A stretch of DNA of 64,000 bases from Magnetococcales bacterium (GCA_015228815.1 JADGCV010000001.1:124001-188000), one strand, 5' to 3'; positions 7,861 through 18,571 are shown, counted from the first letter of the stretch. Made by a program: numbers and translations. Notes: generated by a model not told the origin, from the letters alone.

Positions 7861-9945
7861 TCAGGCGTCGGCAACTTCTTTCATCGTCAACTTGATCCGC
7901 CCCTGACGATCGATGTCCAATACCTTGACCTTGACCACATCCCCTTCCTTGACCACATCGGTCACCTTGGCCACCCGCTTGTTGGACAACTGGGAAATAT
8001 GAACCAAACCATCCTTGTTGGGAAGAATGTTGACGAAAGCACCGAAATCAGTCACCCGAACCACCTTGCCCTCATAGATCTGCCCCGTCTCGACATCGGA
8101 CACAATCCGCTTGATGATCGATTCGGCCATGGCAGCACTCTCGCCATTGACCGCGGAAATGGCAATGCTGCCATCATCCTCGATGTCGATCTGACATCCC
8201 GTCTCCTCGGTGATGCCGCGAATCACCTTTCCGCCGCTGCCGATGACATCACGAATCTTGTCGGGATTGATCTTGATGGTGAAAATCCGCGGGGCATATT
8301 TGGACAATTCGCTCCGACTCTCGGAAATTCCCTTCTTCATCTCCTCCAGGATGTGCAACCGACCATCACGCGCCTGACGCAAGGCGACCTCCATGATCTC
8401 CCGATTGATCCCGGTGATCTTGATGTCCATCTGCAAGGCGGTGATCCCCTCGGCATTGCCCGCGACCTTGAAATCCATGTCGCCGAAATGATCCTCGTCG
8501 CCAATGATGTCGGACAATACCGCAAACCGATCCCCTTCCTTCACCAACCCCATGGCAATCCCCGCCACCGGCGCCTTCAGGGGAACCCCGGCATCCATCA
8601 TCGCCAACACCGAACCGCAAACCGTCGCCATCGACGAAGAACCATTGGATTCGGTGATTTCGGAGGTGACCCGGATCGTATAGGGAAAAGTCTCCTTGTC
8701 GGGAAGAATGGCACTGATGGCCCGCGTCGCCAACTTGCCATGACCGATCTCCCGCCGTCCCGGAGCACCCATGCGTCCGGTCTCGCCGACACTGTAAGGG
8801 GGAAACGTGTAGTTCAGATAGAAACCATCGCGAAATTCCCCATCCAGGGTTTCCACGATCTGCTCATCCCGCCCCGAACCCAAGGTGACCGCCGCCAGGG
8901 CCTGAGTCTCTCCGCGCGTGAACAAGGCCGTCCCATGGACCCGCGGCAAAATCCCCACCTCGCAGGCAATCCGCCGCACCTGGGTCAACGACCGGCCATC
9001 GATGCGCCGCCCTTCCGAAAGAATCCGCGACCGGATCACCTCCGATTCCATTTTCTTCACTATGTTGCGCACATCATTGGCCTGAGACTTCTCGGGACCG
9101 CCACAAACATCGACCGCCACCTTCTTAAGCGCCGCCAGGACATTCTGCCGCTCCATCTTGTCGGTCTGTTCGTAGGCCCCCCGGATCTCTCCGAGAAAAC
9201 GCGACCGAACCTCCTCCTGCAACACCGGATCAACCTTCGGTTCCTCGACCTGCATCCGCGGCTTGCCACATTCCGCAGCCAACTCGCGAATCGCCGCCAC
9301 CACCGGCTGATAGGCCTCGAACCCCAGCATGACCGCGTCGAGCATCTGCTGTTCGGTGAGAAAATCGACCTCCGACTCGACCATGGTCACCGCGTCCGCC
9401 GTCCCCGCCACCACCAGATCCAGACGGCTCGTCTTCATCTCCTCGGGCGAGGGATTGACCACGAACTGCCCGTCGATCATCCCGACCCGCGCCCCGCCCA
9501 CCGGCCCGTCGAATGGCAACCCCGAAATCGCCAACGCCGCCGAGGCGCCAATCATCGCCACAATGTCCGACGAATTTTCACCATCATAGGAAATCACCGT
9601 GGCCACAACCTGGGTATCCAGGGTATACCCCTTCGGAAACAACGGCCTGAGCGGACGATCGATCAGACGCGAGGTCAATATTTCCTTTTCCGAAGGGCGG
9701 GTCTCTCTCTTGATGAACCCCCCGGGTATCCGCCCCGCCGCCCACGATTTCTCCTGGTAATGCACCCCCAGGGGAAAAAAGTCCATCCCCGGCCTCGGTT
9801 CCTTGTCGGCGACCGCCGTCACCAGGACGATGGTCTCCCCCATCGTCACCAGTACCGCGCCATCCGCCTGCCGGGCAATACGCCCCGTTTCCATCGTCAA
9901 GGTTTTGCGTCCAAATTGGACTGATTTCTTATGTATTTTGAACAT
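7861..9945 (-). CDS. pnp: polyribonucleotide nucleotidyltransferase (PNPase)
   Basis: Phosphorolytic 3'-5' exoribonuclease of the RNA degradosome. The 694 residues have normal domain order: a first RNase PH domain (MEFGRK-like start, [30 protein letters not shown]), a linker, a second RNase PH domain ([35 protein letters not shown]), then KH ([16 protein letters not shown], about residue 560) and S1 ([29 protein letters not shown], about 620-690). It is the last gene of the rimP-nusA-infB-rbfA-truB-rpsO-pnp cluster and lies 52 bases after rpsO, as in many proteobacteria. In E. coli, PNPase autoregulates through the rpsO-pnp leader; whether that holds here is unknown. Confidence 0.98.
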   Translation of the reverse strand: MFKIHKKSVQFGRKTLTMETGRIARQADGAVLVTMGETIVLVTAVADKEPRPGMDFFPLGVHYQEKSWAAGRIPGGFIKRETRPSEKEILTSRLIDRPLRPLFPKGYTLDTQVVATVISYDGENSSDIVAMIGASAALAISGLPFDGPVGGARVGMIDGQFVVNPSPEEMKTSRLDLVVAGTADAVTMVESEVDFLTEQQMLDAVMLGFEAYQPVVAAIRELAAECGKPRMQVEEPKVDPVLQEEVRSRFLGEIRGAYEQTDKMERQNVLAALKKVAVDVCGGPEKSQANDVRNIVKKMESEVIRSRILSEGRRIDGRSLTQVRRIACEVGILPRVHGTALFTRGETQALAAVTLGSGRDEQIVETLDGEFRDGFYLNYTFPPYSVGETGRMGAPGRREIGHGKLATRAISAILPDKETFPYTIRVTSEITESNGSSSMATVCGSVLAMMDAGVPLKAPVAGIAMGLVKEGDRFAVLSDIIGDEDHFGDMDFKVAGNAEGITALQMDIKITGINREIMEVALRQARDGRLHILEEMKKGISESRSELSKYAPRIFTIKINPDKIRDVIGSGGKVIRGITEETGCQIDIEDDGSIAISAVNGESAAMAESIIKRIVSDVETGQIYEGKVVRVTDFGAFVNILPNKDGLVHISQLSNKRVAKVTDVVKEGDVVKVKVLDIDRQGRIKLTMKEVADA

Positions 9946-9997
9946 TGAGCTCTCTTTTCTCGCTTCATCGGCATCCCGTGCCGACGCCGGCTCCCAA

Positions 9998-10267
9998 TCA
10001 TTTACGCAGATTGAGCCTCTGGATCAGTTCCTGATACCGTCCCTTGTCCTTGCGTTGCACATAGGCCAGCAACCTTCTTCTCAAACCCACCATCTTCAGC
10101 AGACCGCGCCGTGAATGGTGGTCTTTCACATTGATCCGCAGATGTTCCGTCAGATTGTTGATTCGTTCCGTCAACAGCGCCACCTGCACCTCCGGAGAAC
10201 CGGTATCCTTCTCCTTGATGGCAAAATCCTTGATTAACTGTTGTTTTCTTTCCGGGGTCATCGACAT
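9998..10267 (-). CDS. rpsO: 30S ribosomal protein S15
   Basis: An 89-residue protein with the full S15 pattern: [34 protein letters not shown], then [26 protein letters not shown]. It binds 16S rRNA early in 30S assembly (central domain). Length is exactly typical. A ribosome binding site (GGAGATG) lies just upstream of ATG 10267. It is flanked by truB and pnp in the conserved order. Confidence 0.98.
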   Translation of the reverse strand: MSMTPERKQQLIKDFAIKEKDTGSPEVQVALLTERINNLTEHLRINVKDHHSRRGLLKMVGLRRRLLAYVQRKDKGRYQELIQRLNLRK

Positions 10268-10325
10268 CGGTCATCTCCTTGCAGGAAAAAGTTCACGATT
10301 GAAATTGTTCAACGTTCGCCCGGTG

Positions 10326-11258
10326 TCAGGGAGAATGGAACAGCCGTCTGAGCTTGCACAACCGCCGATGATCGGCCCCGGTTCCCCCCGCCAATTCGCC
10401 GATGGCCGCAAAACGGCCCTCGGGATCCAACAGACGGACAGTCCCCGTGTCACAACCTTCAGCATCAAGCCAAACCGCCTGACCATTCTTGACCTTGTGC
10501 CAGGCATCGACCCGCAGACGCAGTGCCGGGATGTCGTCCAGCACGCGATCCATGGGATACAACACTTCCTTGAAACGACCCTCGGCAACCAGTGCCTCCA
10601 GCCGTTCCAACGGGACCCCCTCCTCCAAAGAGAACCCAAGGGTCCGTGTCCGCAACAATCGATCCAGATGGGCCGGGCAACCCAGGACGTTTCCCAGATC
10701 ACGCGCCAGCGCCCTCATGTAGGCCCCCTTGCCGCTGCGAACGGCGATGCAGGCGATCGCCCCCTCCATCCCCTCCAGCCGGATATCGTGAATCACGATC
10801 TTTCGGGGTTCGAGTTCGAAGACCTCACCGCGGCGTGCTTTCTCATAGGCCCGTTCACCATCGACATGAATGGCGGAAAAAAGAGGCGGCACCTGATCGA
10901 TTTCGCCAAGAAACCGTCCCAGGGCCTGGACAACCGCGGCAGGTTCGGGAACGCCCCCCCCCTCGCGAACCACCCGTCCGGTCGGATCGCAGGTATCGGT
11001 TTCCCGACCAAAGGCGACCCAGCATCGATAACTTTTTTCCCCTTCCAGGACATGAACCAGCGTTTTGGTCGCCTCGCCGAGGGCCACCGGCAGCAACCCC
11101 TCCGAAAATGGGTCGAGGGTTCCCCCGTGTCCCGCCTTGGCAGCCTGGGTAATCCGCCGCACCCGTTCCACCACCCGGGTCGAGGTCATTCCCCGTTCCT
11201 TGAGAATGGCCAGCCATCCATGGATCGCCTTGCCGCGGCGATTGCCTCCACGCCCCAT
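10326..11258 (-). CDS. truB: tRNA pseudouridine(55) synthase
   Basis: Isomerises U55 to pseudouridine in the T-loop of tRNAs. The catalytic Asp lies in GHGGTLDPFSEGLLPVALGEATK, the hallmark of TruB. YRCWVAFGRETDTCDPTGRV and RSGKGAYMRALARDLG are also family motifs. ATG 11258 is chosen because AAGGAG precedes it by 8 bases; an upstream TTG is in frame. At about 310 residues it includes a C-terminal PUA-like part. The ribosome binding site overlaps the rbfA stop codon region, which suggests coupling. Confidence 0.96.
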   Translation of the reverse strand: MGRGGNRRGKAIHGWLAILKERGMTSTRVVERVRRITQAAKAGHGGTLDPFSEGLLPVALGEATKTLVHVLEGEKSYRCWVAFGRETDTCDPTGRVVREGGGVPEPAAVVQALGRFLGEIDQVPPLFSAIHVDGERAYEKARRGEVFELEPRKIVIHDIRLEGMEGAIACIAVRSGKGAYMRALARDLGNVLGCPAHLDRLLRTRTLGFSLEEGVPLERLEALVAEGRFKEVLYPMDRVLDDIPALRLRVDAWHKVKNGQAVWLDAEGCDTGTVRLLDPEGRFAAIGELAGGTGADHRRLCKLRRLFHSP

Positions 11259-11270
11259 CAACAATTCTCC

Positions 11271-11663
11271 TTACTCGCCAGCGGTCGGAATTGCAAGTGA
11301 TCCCAACAATTTACCGATCCGGTTGCCATATTCCAGGGAGGTATCCTCCTTGAAACGAAGTTCCGGAACCCGCCGCATCCGCATTCGTTTTCCCAACTGC
11401 CCCCGGATGTACCCGGAAGCCCGTTGCAACGCCTGGATCCCCTGGGACACCCCGTGTCCATAGGCGGTGATGTATACCGTCGCCACCATCAGATCGCCAC
11501 TGACCGTCACTCCGGTCACCGAGATGATCCCCTCCCGCCGGGCTGGAACACCATCCTCGCCAGGAATCCCTTCGGCGCAGGCGCCATGAATCTCCCCCCG
11601 GAGAAGCATCTCGGCGATTTCCCGTTGAATCTGCCCCGCCACCTTTTGGGTCCGAACCCCCAT
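11271..11663 (-). CDS. rbfA: 30S ribosome-binding factor A
   Basis: A small KH-fold factor needed for late 16S rRNA maturation and cold adaptation. The 130 residues show the RbfA pattern: RTQKVAGQIQREIAEMLLRGEI at the N-terminus, ISVTGVTVSGDLMVATVYIT, then YIRGQLGKRMRMRRVPELRFKEDTSLEYGNRI. The start (ATG 11663) overlaps the ylxP stop by one base, so the two are translationally coupled. Confidence 0.96.
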   Translation of the reverse strand: MGVRTQKVAGQIQREIAEMLLRGEIHGACAEGIPGEDGVPARREGIISVTGVTVSGDLMVATVYITAYGHGVSQGIQALQRASGYIRGQLGKRMRMRRVPELRFKEDTSLEYGNRIGKLLGSLAIPTAGE

Positions 11664-11947
11664 CAGAGAATCTCCACACGGTAATCGACGATCACGGCCT
11701 TCCCTTCGGTATCGATAAACTGGACGATCTTGTCAAGCAACCCCTGCAACCAGACGGCATCGGCGCTCACCGCCGCCACCCCCAGATCGGCCGTCCCCCA
11801 GACATCCTGGGATCCCACCTCCGCCACCGCCACATGAAAACGGTTGCGCGTCCGTTCGATAAGCCCCTTGAGGACACCCCGTTTTTCCTTGAGCGAACCA
11901 ATCCCATGAAGCCCCAGGCGAATCTCCAACAGACCGATCCGGGTCAT
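11663..11947 (-). CDS. ylxP: DUF503 family protein (YlxP-like)
   Basis: A 94-residue protein of the DUF503/YlxP family, which typically sits between infB and rbfA. Hallmarks are LHGIGSLKEKRGVLKGLIERTRNRFHVAVAEV followed by a GTADLGVAAVSAD strand. Reported relatives are small ferredoxin-like-fold dimers linked to ribosome biogenesis, with the biochemical role still unclear. The context, inside the infB-rbfA gap, strongly supports the family call. Confidence 0.9.
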   Translation of the reverse strand: MTRIGLLEIRLGLHGIGSLKEKRGVLKGLIERTRNRFHVAVAEVGSQDVWGTADLGVAAVSADAVWLQGLLDKIVQFIDTEGKAVIVDYRVEIL

Positions 11948-11959
11948 GACGGATAAAAA

Positions 11960-14900
11960 TCAGACCGCGATGGTCTGGCGAATTTCTTCGACCATGAACG
12001 CTTCAATGATGTCTCCCGATTTGAAATCATTGAACTTTTCGATACTCATTCCACAATCCTGCCCTTCCCGCACCTCCTTGGTATCATCCTTGAAACGCTT
12101 CAGGGCCAACAGCTTGCCATCGTGAATGATGACACTGTCCCGCAACACCCGGACACGCGCCTTCGAGGGGATCACCCCCTGGGTCACGACACACCCCGCC
12201 ACATTGCCCACCTTCGAAATACGGAAGACTTCGCGAATGGCGGCGCTGCCCAAGAAGACTTCGCGCTGGGTCGGCGCCAGACGCCCTTCCATGGCCCGGG
12301 TCATGTCTTCGAGAAGATTGTAGATGACGGTGTAGAAGCGAAGATCGATCTTCTCCCGCTTGGCCATTTCCCTGGCCTTGGCATCGGCGCGCACATTGAA
12401 TCCAAGGATGACCGCGTCGGAGGCCATCGCCAGCATCACATCCGATTCGTTGATACCTCCAACCCCGGTATGAATCACGTTCAACCGGATCTCGGGATGT
12501 TCGATCTTCATCAGCGACTCGGCGACCGCCTCCACCGAACCGCGCACATCTCCCTTGACCACCACCTTGATCTCGTCGAGTTCCCCCTTCTGGATCTGAT
12601 TGAAGAGGTCGTCGAGCTGCGTCGGCTGGGCCGTGCGCAAATGTTCCTGTTCCTTGAGCTTGATCTGACGGAATGAGGCGATGTCCTTGGCCCGTTTTTC
12701 ATCCTGGACCGTCACCAGTTCGTCTCCCGCCTCCGGAACCCCCGACAGACCGATGATCTCCACCGGTACCGACGGCCCCGCCTTTTGAATCGATTTGCCG
12801 CGGTCGTTGATCAGCGTGCGCACCTTGCCCCATTGCTGCCCGACGACAAAAATGTCCCCTTCCGACAATGTTCCGCTCTGGACCAGACAGGTCGCCACCG
12901 CGCCGCGTCCCTTGTCGAGCTTGGCCTCGACAATGGTCCCGCGGGCGTTCTTGTCGGGATTCGTCTTGAGACTCAATACCTCCGCCTGAAGCAGGATCAT
13001 CTCCTCCAGACTCTCGATCCCCGTCCCGTCCACCGCCGACACATTGACGAAAATCGTCTGTCCGCCCCAATCTTCCGCGACCAGCTCGTACTCGGTCAAT
13101 TGTTGCTTGACCCGATCGGGATTGGCCCCGACCTTGTCGATCTTGTTGACCGCCACGATGATCGGAACCCGGGCATCCTTGGCATGATTGATCGCCTCCA
13201 CCGTCTGCGGCATGACCCCGTCATCCGCCGCCACCACCAACACCACGATGTCGGTCACCTTCGCCCCACGCGAACGCATCGCGGTAAAAGCGGCATGGCC
13301 CGGGGTGTCGATGAAGGTGATCGAACTGCCGTTTTTCAACGTCACTTGATAGGCACCGATGTGTTGGGTGATGCCGCCATATTCCCGCGACGCGACATCG
13401 GTCTTGCGAATGGCATCCAGAAGAGAGGTCTTGCCGTGATCGACATGCCCCATGATCGTCACCACCGGCGGACGTTCGGTCTTCTGTTCCTCGGTATCGA
13501 CCGCCTCGGTCAATTCGGCAACGATGTCCGCCTCCTCCGACACCGTCTTGGGTCGGTGCCCCAACTCCTCCACCACCAACACCGCCGTGTCCTGATCGAG
13601 GACCTGATTGATGGTCACCATCATTCCCTGATCGAAGAGAAGTTTGACCACCTCGGAGGCTTTCACCGCCATGCGGCTGGCCAGTTCCGCCACGGTGATG
13701 GTTTCGGGAATGACCACATCCCGCACCACCGGTCCCACCGGCGCCGCCTGGGCACCCTGAACGACCTCTTCGCGTCCCCCTCTTCCACCCCTGCCGCGCC
13801 CCTGGCGCCCCTTGCGCGGACTCAGGGCCTTTTCCGCCTCGGGATCGACCGACTTGCGTCCCTTGCGCTTGACCTTGGTCTTCAGGGTCTTGCGCCCCTG
13901 CCCTTCCTCGGACTCGATCTTGCGCCGTTCCTCCAACAACCGTTTCTGCTCACGCAATTCGTCCAGCTGCGACAACCTTTTGGTCACCAGGGCTTCGGTC
14001 TTCTTGCGAGCGACATCCTCCTTCTGCGCCCGGGTCAACTTTTTCTTGGCGCCAAACTTGTCCACATCGTCGTCCGGACTCCTCGCCTCCCCGTCCATCG
14101 CCGCCGCCATCCCCACCGGTACCTCCGACTCCGACCCGGCGCGCGATGCGACACCGCCTTCTCCCTGTTCCGACCCGTCGCTCCCGCGACCTTTCGCCGG
14201 ACGGGATGACACGACCTCACGCATTTCCTCCAGGTTTCCCCCCCTGGCAGGCGGCATCGTAAACCCAAGGGTCAACGACACCACCGGTCGCGACACCGGC
14301 GTCCCGACCGGTCGCGACACCGGCGCCCCGGCAGCAGGCCTCTCCCGGGACGGCGCCGCCCCTTCCCGTTGCCGGGAAGATTTTTCCCGTGAACCAGACG
14401 GCCCTTCGCGCGTGGCTTTCACCCGGGCCGACGGAGGATGATCCCGCCTGGCCGACGGTTCCACCGATGGCTTTCTGGATCCCGTCTCCCTTTCCCCCGA
14501 GGCAACCACCGCCTCCGGGACCCCCGAAGCAACCGCCTGCTCCGGCGGAGCGTCCACCGGTACCGATTCCTGCCGCGCCCCACCTTCATCCCCGGTTCGA
14601 ACATGGACAGCCACTTCAGGACCTTCGGAAATCGCGCCAGGAATCACCTGGACCGGCGCAGGAACCGGCGCAGGAACCGGCGCAGAAACCGGCACAGGAA
14701 CCGACGGCGCGGCATCGACCAAAGCGACGACAGATGGAGCATCCTCCGTGACATTCGCCTCCGGCGCCAATGGGGCTTGCGCCATGACGGCAACCACCCC
14801 TTCTCCTGCCGAATCAGGCGTCCCTTCCGCGGAAGTCGCGGCGGCGACACCGTCAACCCGATGATCCTCGCCAACCCCGCCGGCAACCGAAGGCTGCGTC

Positions 14901-15361
14901 AATTGATGATCCCGAACCTCCTCGATCGACGCGCCGGTCTCCTCTTCGACGCCAGAGGGGGGCGAAAACAGGGCCTCGGCGGTTTCCACCACGCTCCCCT
15001 GCCGTTCCTCCTTGAGGCGTTTGCGTTCCTCCGGCGTCAGTGGCGTCAAGACCTGATGCCTGGCGCGGTTCTGGGTCTCGGAAGAAGGCGATTCCCTGGA
15101 TGCCTCTCCTCCCTTGTCCGCGGACACCTGGGCTTGCACCGGATCCATGGCCTCCGATCCATCCTGAAGGTCACCGGCCTTTACAAATGTCTTCTTGCGT
15201 CGAACTTCGACCACGACACTCTTGCTTCTCCCGTGGGAAAAGTTCTGCTTGATCGAACCGCCTTCGACGGTTTTCCTGAGCACGATGCGACGTGGCGCCT
15301 TGAGACGCAGTTTGCCTTCATCCTCGATCTTCTTGGACTCACTCAAAAGATCAATCTCCAC
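11960..15361 (-). CDS. infB: translation initiation factor IF-2
   Basis: The GTPase that places initiator fMet-tRNA on the 30S P site. At 1133 residues it is longer than the roughly 890 of E. coli, because of a large low-complexity N-terminal half (about residues 60-480) rich in Pro, Val, Ala, Ser and Glu. A basic segment follows, then the IF2_N motif [20 protein letters not shown]. The G domain starts near residue 630 with [14 protein letters not shown], then DTPGHAAF and NKIDKV, followed by domains II-IV. Two short tandem DNA repeats lie in the linker (14285-14335 and 14650-14701). It sits between ylxR and ylxP. Confidence 0.98.
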   Translation of the reverse strand: MEIDLLSESKKIEDEGKLRLKAPRRIVLRKTVEGGSIKQNFSHGRSKSVVVEVRRKKTFVKAGDLQDGSEAMDPVQAQVSADKGGEASRESPSSETQNRARHQVLTPLTPEERKRLKEERQGSVVETAEALFSPPSGVEEETGASIEEVRDHQLTQPSVAGGVGEDHRVDGVAAATSAEGTPDSAGEGVVAVMAQAPLAPEANVTEDAPSVVALVDAAPSVPVPVSAPVPAPVPAPVQVIPGAISEGPEVAVHVRTGDEGGARQESVPVDAPPEQAVASGVPEAVVASGERETGSRKPSVEPSARRDHPPSARVKATREGPSGSREKSSRQREGAAPSRERPAAGAPVSRPVGTPVSRPVVSLTLGFTMPPARGGNLEEMREVVSSRPAKGRGSDGSEQGEGGVASRAGSESEVPVGMAAAMDGEARSPDDDVDKFGAKKKLTRAQKEDVARKKTEALVTKRLSQLDELREQKRLLEERRKIESEEGQGRKTLKTKVKRKGRKSVDPEAEKALSPRKGRQGRGRGGRGGREEVVQGAQAAPVGPVVRDVVIPETITVAELASRMAVKASEVVKLLFDQGMMVTINQVLDQDTAVLVVEELGHRPKTVSEEADIVAELTEAVDTEEQKTERPPVVTIMGHVDHGKTSLLDAIRKTDVASREYGGITQHIGAYQVTLKNGSSITFIDTPGHAAFTAMRSRGAKVTDIVVLVVAADDGVMPQTVEAINHAKDARVPIIVAVNKIDKVGANPDRVKQQLTEYELVAEDWGGQTIFVNVSAVDGTGIESLEEMILLQAEVLSLKTNPDKNARGTIVEAKLDKGRGAVATCLVQSGTLSEGDIFVVGQQWGKVRTLINDRGKSIQKAGPSVPVEIIGLSGVPEAGDELVTVQDEKRAKDIASFRQIKLKEQEHLRTAQPTQLDDLFNQIQKGELDEIKVVVKGDVRGSVEAVAESLMKIEHPEIRLNVIHTGVGGINESDVMLAMASDAVILGFNVRADAKAREMAKREKIDLRFYTVIYNLLEDMTRAMEGRLAPTQREVFLGSAAIREVFRISKVGNVAGCVVTQGVIPSKARVRVLRDSVIIHDGKLLALKRFKDDTKEVREGQDCGMSIEKFNDFKSGDIIEAFMVEEIRQTIAV
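14285..14335. repeat. short tandem repeat in infB linker
   Basis: Two copies of GGTCGCGACACCGGCG about 24 bases apart inside infB. On the coding strand they encode repeated R-P-V-x-x-P-V-S type units of the disordered linker. This is in-frame and probably length-variable between strains. Confidence 0.6.
14650..14701. repeat. 12-bp tandem repeat in infB linker
   Basis: Four head-to-tail copies of about ACCGGCGCAGGA, with small changes in the last two. On the infB strand they encode alternating Ala/Pro/Val ([11 protein letters not shown]-type) linker. The unit is a multiple of three, so copy number changes keep the frame. Confidence 0.75.
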
Positions 15362-15376
15362 CGGTTTGAATGACTT

Positions 15377-16147
15377 TTAACAACCCTGCCCCACAATGGA
15401 TCCGGCCAAACTTGAATCCCCACGGGCTTTGAACCTTGGGGACACCGTCCCCGCCCCATCCGCGACACCGGCGGACAGCCCCTCTCCGACATGAAACGCC
15501 CGCCATCGCGACGCATCCAGCCGCAACCGTTGCGCCAGACCCTGATCGTTGACCGCGAGGATCGTCGTCCGCGACCAGCCGCAAGCGGCGCCAAGGCGCT
15601 CCCCGTCCAGAAGTTCCAGCCATTCCTTCACCCCATGCCGGTCAACGAGACCGGCGAACTTCTGTCGGGAATTGTCGGCGATATCGGCGGCCAGAATCAA
15701 CAACGGTCGCTCTCCCGCCAAAAACCACCCCTCCACCTCGCGCAGCCCGCGCCGGACCGCCCCGGCCCGCCGTGCCAGCCCCATCCCTTCCAGAAACCGG
15801 CGCGTCAAACCGGCGCCGCAACGCGCAACCACCCGTTCCACATCCACGCCGCCACCATTCTTCCGCAACAGGCGGGTGATGGCATCGACCGTCGGCACCA
15901 CATGGATTCCGCGTCCCGGAAGCCGATCCGCCAGATCCTCCACCAACGCCCCCTCGGGCGAGCGGACAAAACGCAACAAATACCCCCGGGGAAGCCGCTT
16001 CCGGACGATGGCGCAGCTGCGCATCGGCCCCCCCCGGTCGTTTTCGACCGCAACCTCCGGTTGCGCCGCAACCGGCGCTTCACCCGTCCGCCCTTCAAGG
16101 TTGTTCAGGCTGTTTTCCTTCCGACTCCGTTGCCTCCGATCCTTCAT
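15377..16147 (-). CDS. ylxR: YlxR (DUF448) RNA-binding protein fused to an L7Ae-like domain
   Basis: From ATG 16147 the product is 256 residues. Residues ~40-115 match YlxR: RSCAIVRKRLPRGYLLRFVR, then EDLADRLPGRGIHVVP with the conserved PGRG. The second Cys of the usual RxCxxCR is Val here. Residues ~130-225 resemble an L7Ae/L30e-like RNA-binding fold (GLARRAGAVRRGLREVE, PLLILAADIADNSRQKF). Such YlxR-L7Ae fusions between nusA and infB are common in alphaproteobacteria. The start overlaps the nusA 3' end by about 50 bases. Open frame further upstream is nusA sequence in another frame. Confidence 0.85.
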   Translation of the reverse strand: MKDRRQRSRKENSLNNLEGRTGEAPVAAQPEVAVENDRGGPMRSCAIVRKRLPRGYLLRFVRSPEGALVEDLADRLPGRGIHVVPTVDAITRLLRKNGGGVDVERVVARCGAGLTRRFLEGMGLARRAGAVRRGLREVEGWFLAGERPLLILAADIADNSRQKFAGLVDRHGVKEWLELLDGERLGAACGWSRTTILAVNDQGLAQRLRLDASRWRAFHVGEGLSAGVADGAGTVSPRFKARGDSSLAGSIVGQGC

Positions 16148-17645
16148 TTTCAAACCAACCCGCCTGTTTCCTGGCTTCGAGAATGAGCGCTTCGGCTGAC
16201 GTCGTATCCAACAGATCGCCCGTCGCTTCGAGCAGTTCGTCGGTTGAAAGATCGGCCAGGTCCTCCAGATTGCCGATCCCCTTTTCCGCCAGGGCGATGG
16301 ACATGGCATCGCTCAGCCCCGGCAAACACACCAGACGGGGATCGACCTTCAACTCCGCCTTGCGCTCCTCCGTTTCCAGGGCGCTTTGCAGCAGATGGTC
16401 CCGGGCGCGATTGCGCAATTCCTGGGCGATCTCCTCGTCGAAGCCATCGATGGATCCCAACTCCTCCAGTGGAATGTAGGCGACCTCCTCCAGCGAAGTG
16501 AAACCTTCCTGAACCAGGGAGCCTGCGACCTCTTCGTCAAGATCGAGTTTTTCCATGAACTCACGGGTCAGTGCCTGGAACTCCTCGACGCGACTGGCCG
16601 ATTCCTCCGCTTCGGTGATGATGTCGATCCGCCAACCGGTCAGATCGGAGGCAAGGCGCACATTCTGGCCGCGGCGCCCGATGGCCAGGGAAAGCTGGTC
16701 GTTGGCCACCACCACCCGTATGTTGCGATCTTCCTCGTCCACGACCACCTTGGCGACCTCGGCGGGGGCCAGGGCGTTGCATACGAAGACCGCCGGATCG
16801 GACGACCATTCGATGATGTCGATGCGTTCCCCCTGAAGTTCGGTCACGACCCCCTGCACCCGCGAGCCGCGAATACCGACGCAAGCCCCCACCGGATCGA
16901 CATGGGGATCGTTGGAACGGACGGCGATCTTGCTGCGATAGCCCGGATCCCGCGCCACGGCCCGGATTTCGACGACGCCGTCATAGATTTCCGGGACCTC
17001 CATTTCGAACAACCGCATCACCATCATCGGGTCGGTCCGGGACAGGATGATCTGAGGTCCGCGGGTCACATCCCTTATTTCATGGATGTAGGCGCGGATC
17101 CGGTCGCCCTGGCGGTAGTGTTCCCGCGGCAGCTGGTGCTCGTGGGGCAGAAAGGCCGAAGCCCGGCCAAGATCGACGTAAATGTTGTTGCGTTCGACCC
17201 GTTTGACCACCCCGTTGACCAGTTGCCCCTTGCGATCGATGTATTCCTTGAAAATACTGGCCCGTTCCGCCTCGCGGACCTTCTGGACGATGACCTGTTT
17301 GGCGGTCTGGGCGGCGATGCGTCCGAATTCGATGGGCGGCAGTTCCTCGGCGATGAAATCGCCCGGTTTGGCCTCGGGATTGAGGACGATGGCGTCGATC
17401 AGGGTGATGTGGGTATCTTCCCCCTCGAAGTTTTCCGCGTCCTCGGATTCGACCACCTCGCGCAGCTGGTTGATGCGAAAGACCCCCGCCTTGTTGTCGA
17501 AGCTGGCCTTGATGTTCTTGTGCGCCCCATATTTTTTGCGTGACGCCGTTTCGATGGCCACCTCCATGGCCTCGATCACAACCTCGCGCCGGATCCCCCG
17601 TTCTCGGGCAAGTTGTTCCGCGTATTGAAGAATCTCCACACTCAT
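16095..17645 (-). CDS. nusA: transcription termination/antitermination factor NusA
   Basis: Binds RNA polymerase and nascent RNA and modulates pausing, termination and rRNA antitermination. The 516 residues have the usual order: an N-terminal domain ([18 protein letters not shown]..), S1 ([23 protein letters not shown]), and two KH domains ([50 protein letters not shown]). Two helix-hairpin-helix acidic repeats follow ([35 protein letters not shown]). ATG 17645 fits the conserved N-terminus; a longer frame adds an unrelated 21 residues. It lies 13 bases after rimP. Confidence 0.97.
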   Translation of the reverse strand: MSVEILQYAEQLARERGIRREVVIEAMEVAIETASRKKYGAHKNIKASFDNKAGVFRINQLREVVESEDAENFEGEDTHITLIDAIVLNPEAKPGDFIAEELPPIEFGRIAAQTAKQVIVQKVREAERASIFKEYIDRKGQLVNGVVKRVERNNIYVDLGRASAFLPHEHQLPREHYRQGDRIRAYIHEIRDVTRGPQIILSRTDPMMVMRLFEMEVPEIYDGVVEIRAVARDPGYRSKIAVRSNDPHVDPVGACVGIRGSRVQGVVTELQGERIDIIEWSSDPAVFVCNALAPAEVAKVVVDEEDRNIRVVVANDQLSLAIGRRGQNVRLASDLTGWRIDIITEAEESASRVEEFQALTREFMEKLDLDEEVAGSLVQEGFTSLEEVAYIPLEELGSIDGFDEEIAQELRNRARDHLLQSALETEERKAELKVDPRLVCLPGLSDAMSIALAEKGIGNLEDLADLSTDELLEATGDLLDTTSAEALILEARKQAGWFENEGSEATESEGKQPEQP

Positions 17646-17658
17646 GAAAGGATTTCCA

Positions 17659-18165
17659 TTATTTTTGACCGGATGTTTTGATTTCCAATTCCAGATTGGC
17701 CTTGCCAATCGCCGCCAACGGTATCGCCAGCCGTTCCCCCTCCCGAACCGTCAGAACGACCTCCTGTTCCACCACCTCCTGGATCACCCCCTTGAAATGA
17801 CGCTGCCTGGCAGCGCCATCATCCCCACCCACGGCCAGGGGAAGCAGGGTCGTCAGACGGACCGCCCTTCCCTGGAAACGGATGAAATCCTCCCTCGTTT
17901 TCAGGGGACGTTCCAGACCCGGCGACGAAACCTCCAGGCGGTAGGCATGGGGAAGCGGATCACGCACATCCAACAACCCCTCGACATGGTCACTGACCCG
18001 GGCACAATCCTCGATGGTCGGCGAGGCACCACCCAGCCGTTCGATGAACAGTCGAAGAAACCAGGACCGGCCATCCTTGACATAGTGCAGATCGACCAGT
18101 TCGCAACCGGCGGCACGGGCCGCCTGGCGAGACAGCGAAGTCAATTCTTCCAAGAGATTGGACAC
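17659..18165 (-). CDS. rimP: ribosome maturation factor RimP
   Basis: 30S maturation factor (DUF150). The 168 residues include ELVDLHYVKDGRSWFLRLFIE, the segment after DCARVSDHVEGLLDV, and the diagnostic YRLEVSSPGLERPLKTREDFIRFQGRAVRL. The second domain is the SH3-like C-terminal part (FKGVIQEVVEQEVVL). It is the first gene of the operon that continues nusA-ylxR-infB-ylxP-rbfA-truB-rpsO-pnp. The leader upstream contains a promoter and an intrinsic terminator. Confidence 0.95.
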   Translation of the reverse strand: MSNLLEELTSLSRQAARAAGCELVDLHYVKDGRSWFLRLFIERLGGASPTIEDCARVSDHVEGLLDVRDPLPHAYRLEVSSPGLERPLKTREDFIRFQGRAVRLTTLLPLAVGGDDGAARQRHFKGVIQEVVEQEVVLTVREGERLAIPLAAIGKANLELEIKTSGQK

Positions 18166-18222
18166 GGACCGAACCTGTCCTTCTTTGTGTCAAGGTCACC
18201 GGAGGCATCATGCGGCGCGGGT

Positions 18223-18247
18223 AAAAAAAAAGCCGGCCGAGCCGACT
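18223..18247 (-). terminator. intrinsic terminator/attenuator in rimP leader
   Basis: Read on the minus strand, AGTCGGC-TCG-GCCGGCT (7-bp stem with one G-U, 3-nt loop) is followed directly by nine U residues. It lies about 60 bases upstream of the rimP start and downstream of the likely promoter at 18448-18475. It would therefore terminate before the operon unless read through, which is the arrangement expected of an attenuator. Confidence 0.7.
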
Positions 18248-18269
18248 TCCCAACGTGCCAGGGAATCCT

Positions 18270-18328
18270 GTCGTCGCGGGCTGGAACTGCCATCGGACCA
18301 AGCCCGCGGGTGAAGGTAACGCGACGAC
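18270..18328 (-). promoter_or_regulatory. alternative-pairing leader structure upstream of rimP
   Basis: On the + strand the segment GTCGTCGCGGGCT (18270-18282) is complementary to two downstream segments: AGCCCGCG (18301-18308, 8 bp) and CGCGACGAC (18320-18328, 9 bp). The two pairings share central bases, so they either exclude each other or form one stem with a 14-nt bulge in the transcript. The element sits just before the intrinsic terminator at 18223-18247, so it may control read-through. The position matches the regulated rimP leaders of other proteobacteria, but no known RNA family could be assigned. Confidence 0.5.
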
Positions 18329-18447
18329 TGAAACCAAACCGGATATGAACCATGGACCGGACCGGATGACAGACGACCCATCCGTCGTTGCATCAACGCC
18401 GACGGCGCCTCCACGACGGCGATTTCCAACCGACACCGCTTACTGCC

Positions 18448-18475
18448 ATTTTATGGAAAATCATCACCAATGCAA
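18448..18475 (-). promoter_or_regulatory. probable sigma-70 promoter for rimP-nusA-infB operon
   Basis: On the minus strand TTGCAT, a 16-base spacer and TAAAAT form a good housekeeping promoter. Transcription would start near 18441, giving a leader of about 275 nt that includes the alternative stem and the terminator. Confidence 0.55.
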
Positions 18476-18541
18476 GGAAAATTCCCACCATCCCATGGCG
18501 GTCACGATGGTTCATCGTCGGGCGATTGAAACTCATCGCGC

Positions 18542-18571
18542 TTGTCAAGCGAATCCCGTTGCGGATATAAA
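18542..18571 (+). promoter_or_regulatory. probable sigma-70 promoter for the rloA-like gene
   Basis: TTGTCA (18542-18547), an 18-base spacer and TATAAA (18566-18571) lie about 100 bases before the AAA ATPase start. It points away from the divergent rimP promoter. Confidence 0.5.

Noticed and set aside
7999-9924. 641-codon + strand frame opposite pnp
   Set aside because: His/Arg/Pro-rich shadow of PNPase; no recognisable domain and no ribosome binding site.
18166-18400. Possible initiator tRNA (metY) before rimP as in E. coli
   Set aside because: No clover-leaf with a T-loop GGTTCGA-type motif or CCA end was found; the structure present is a leader stem and a terminator.
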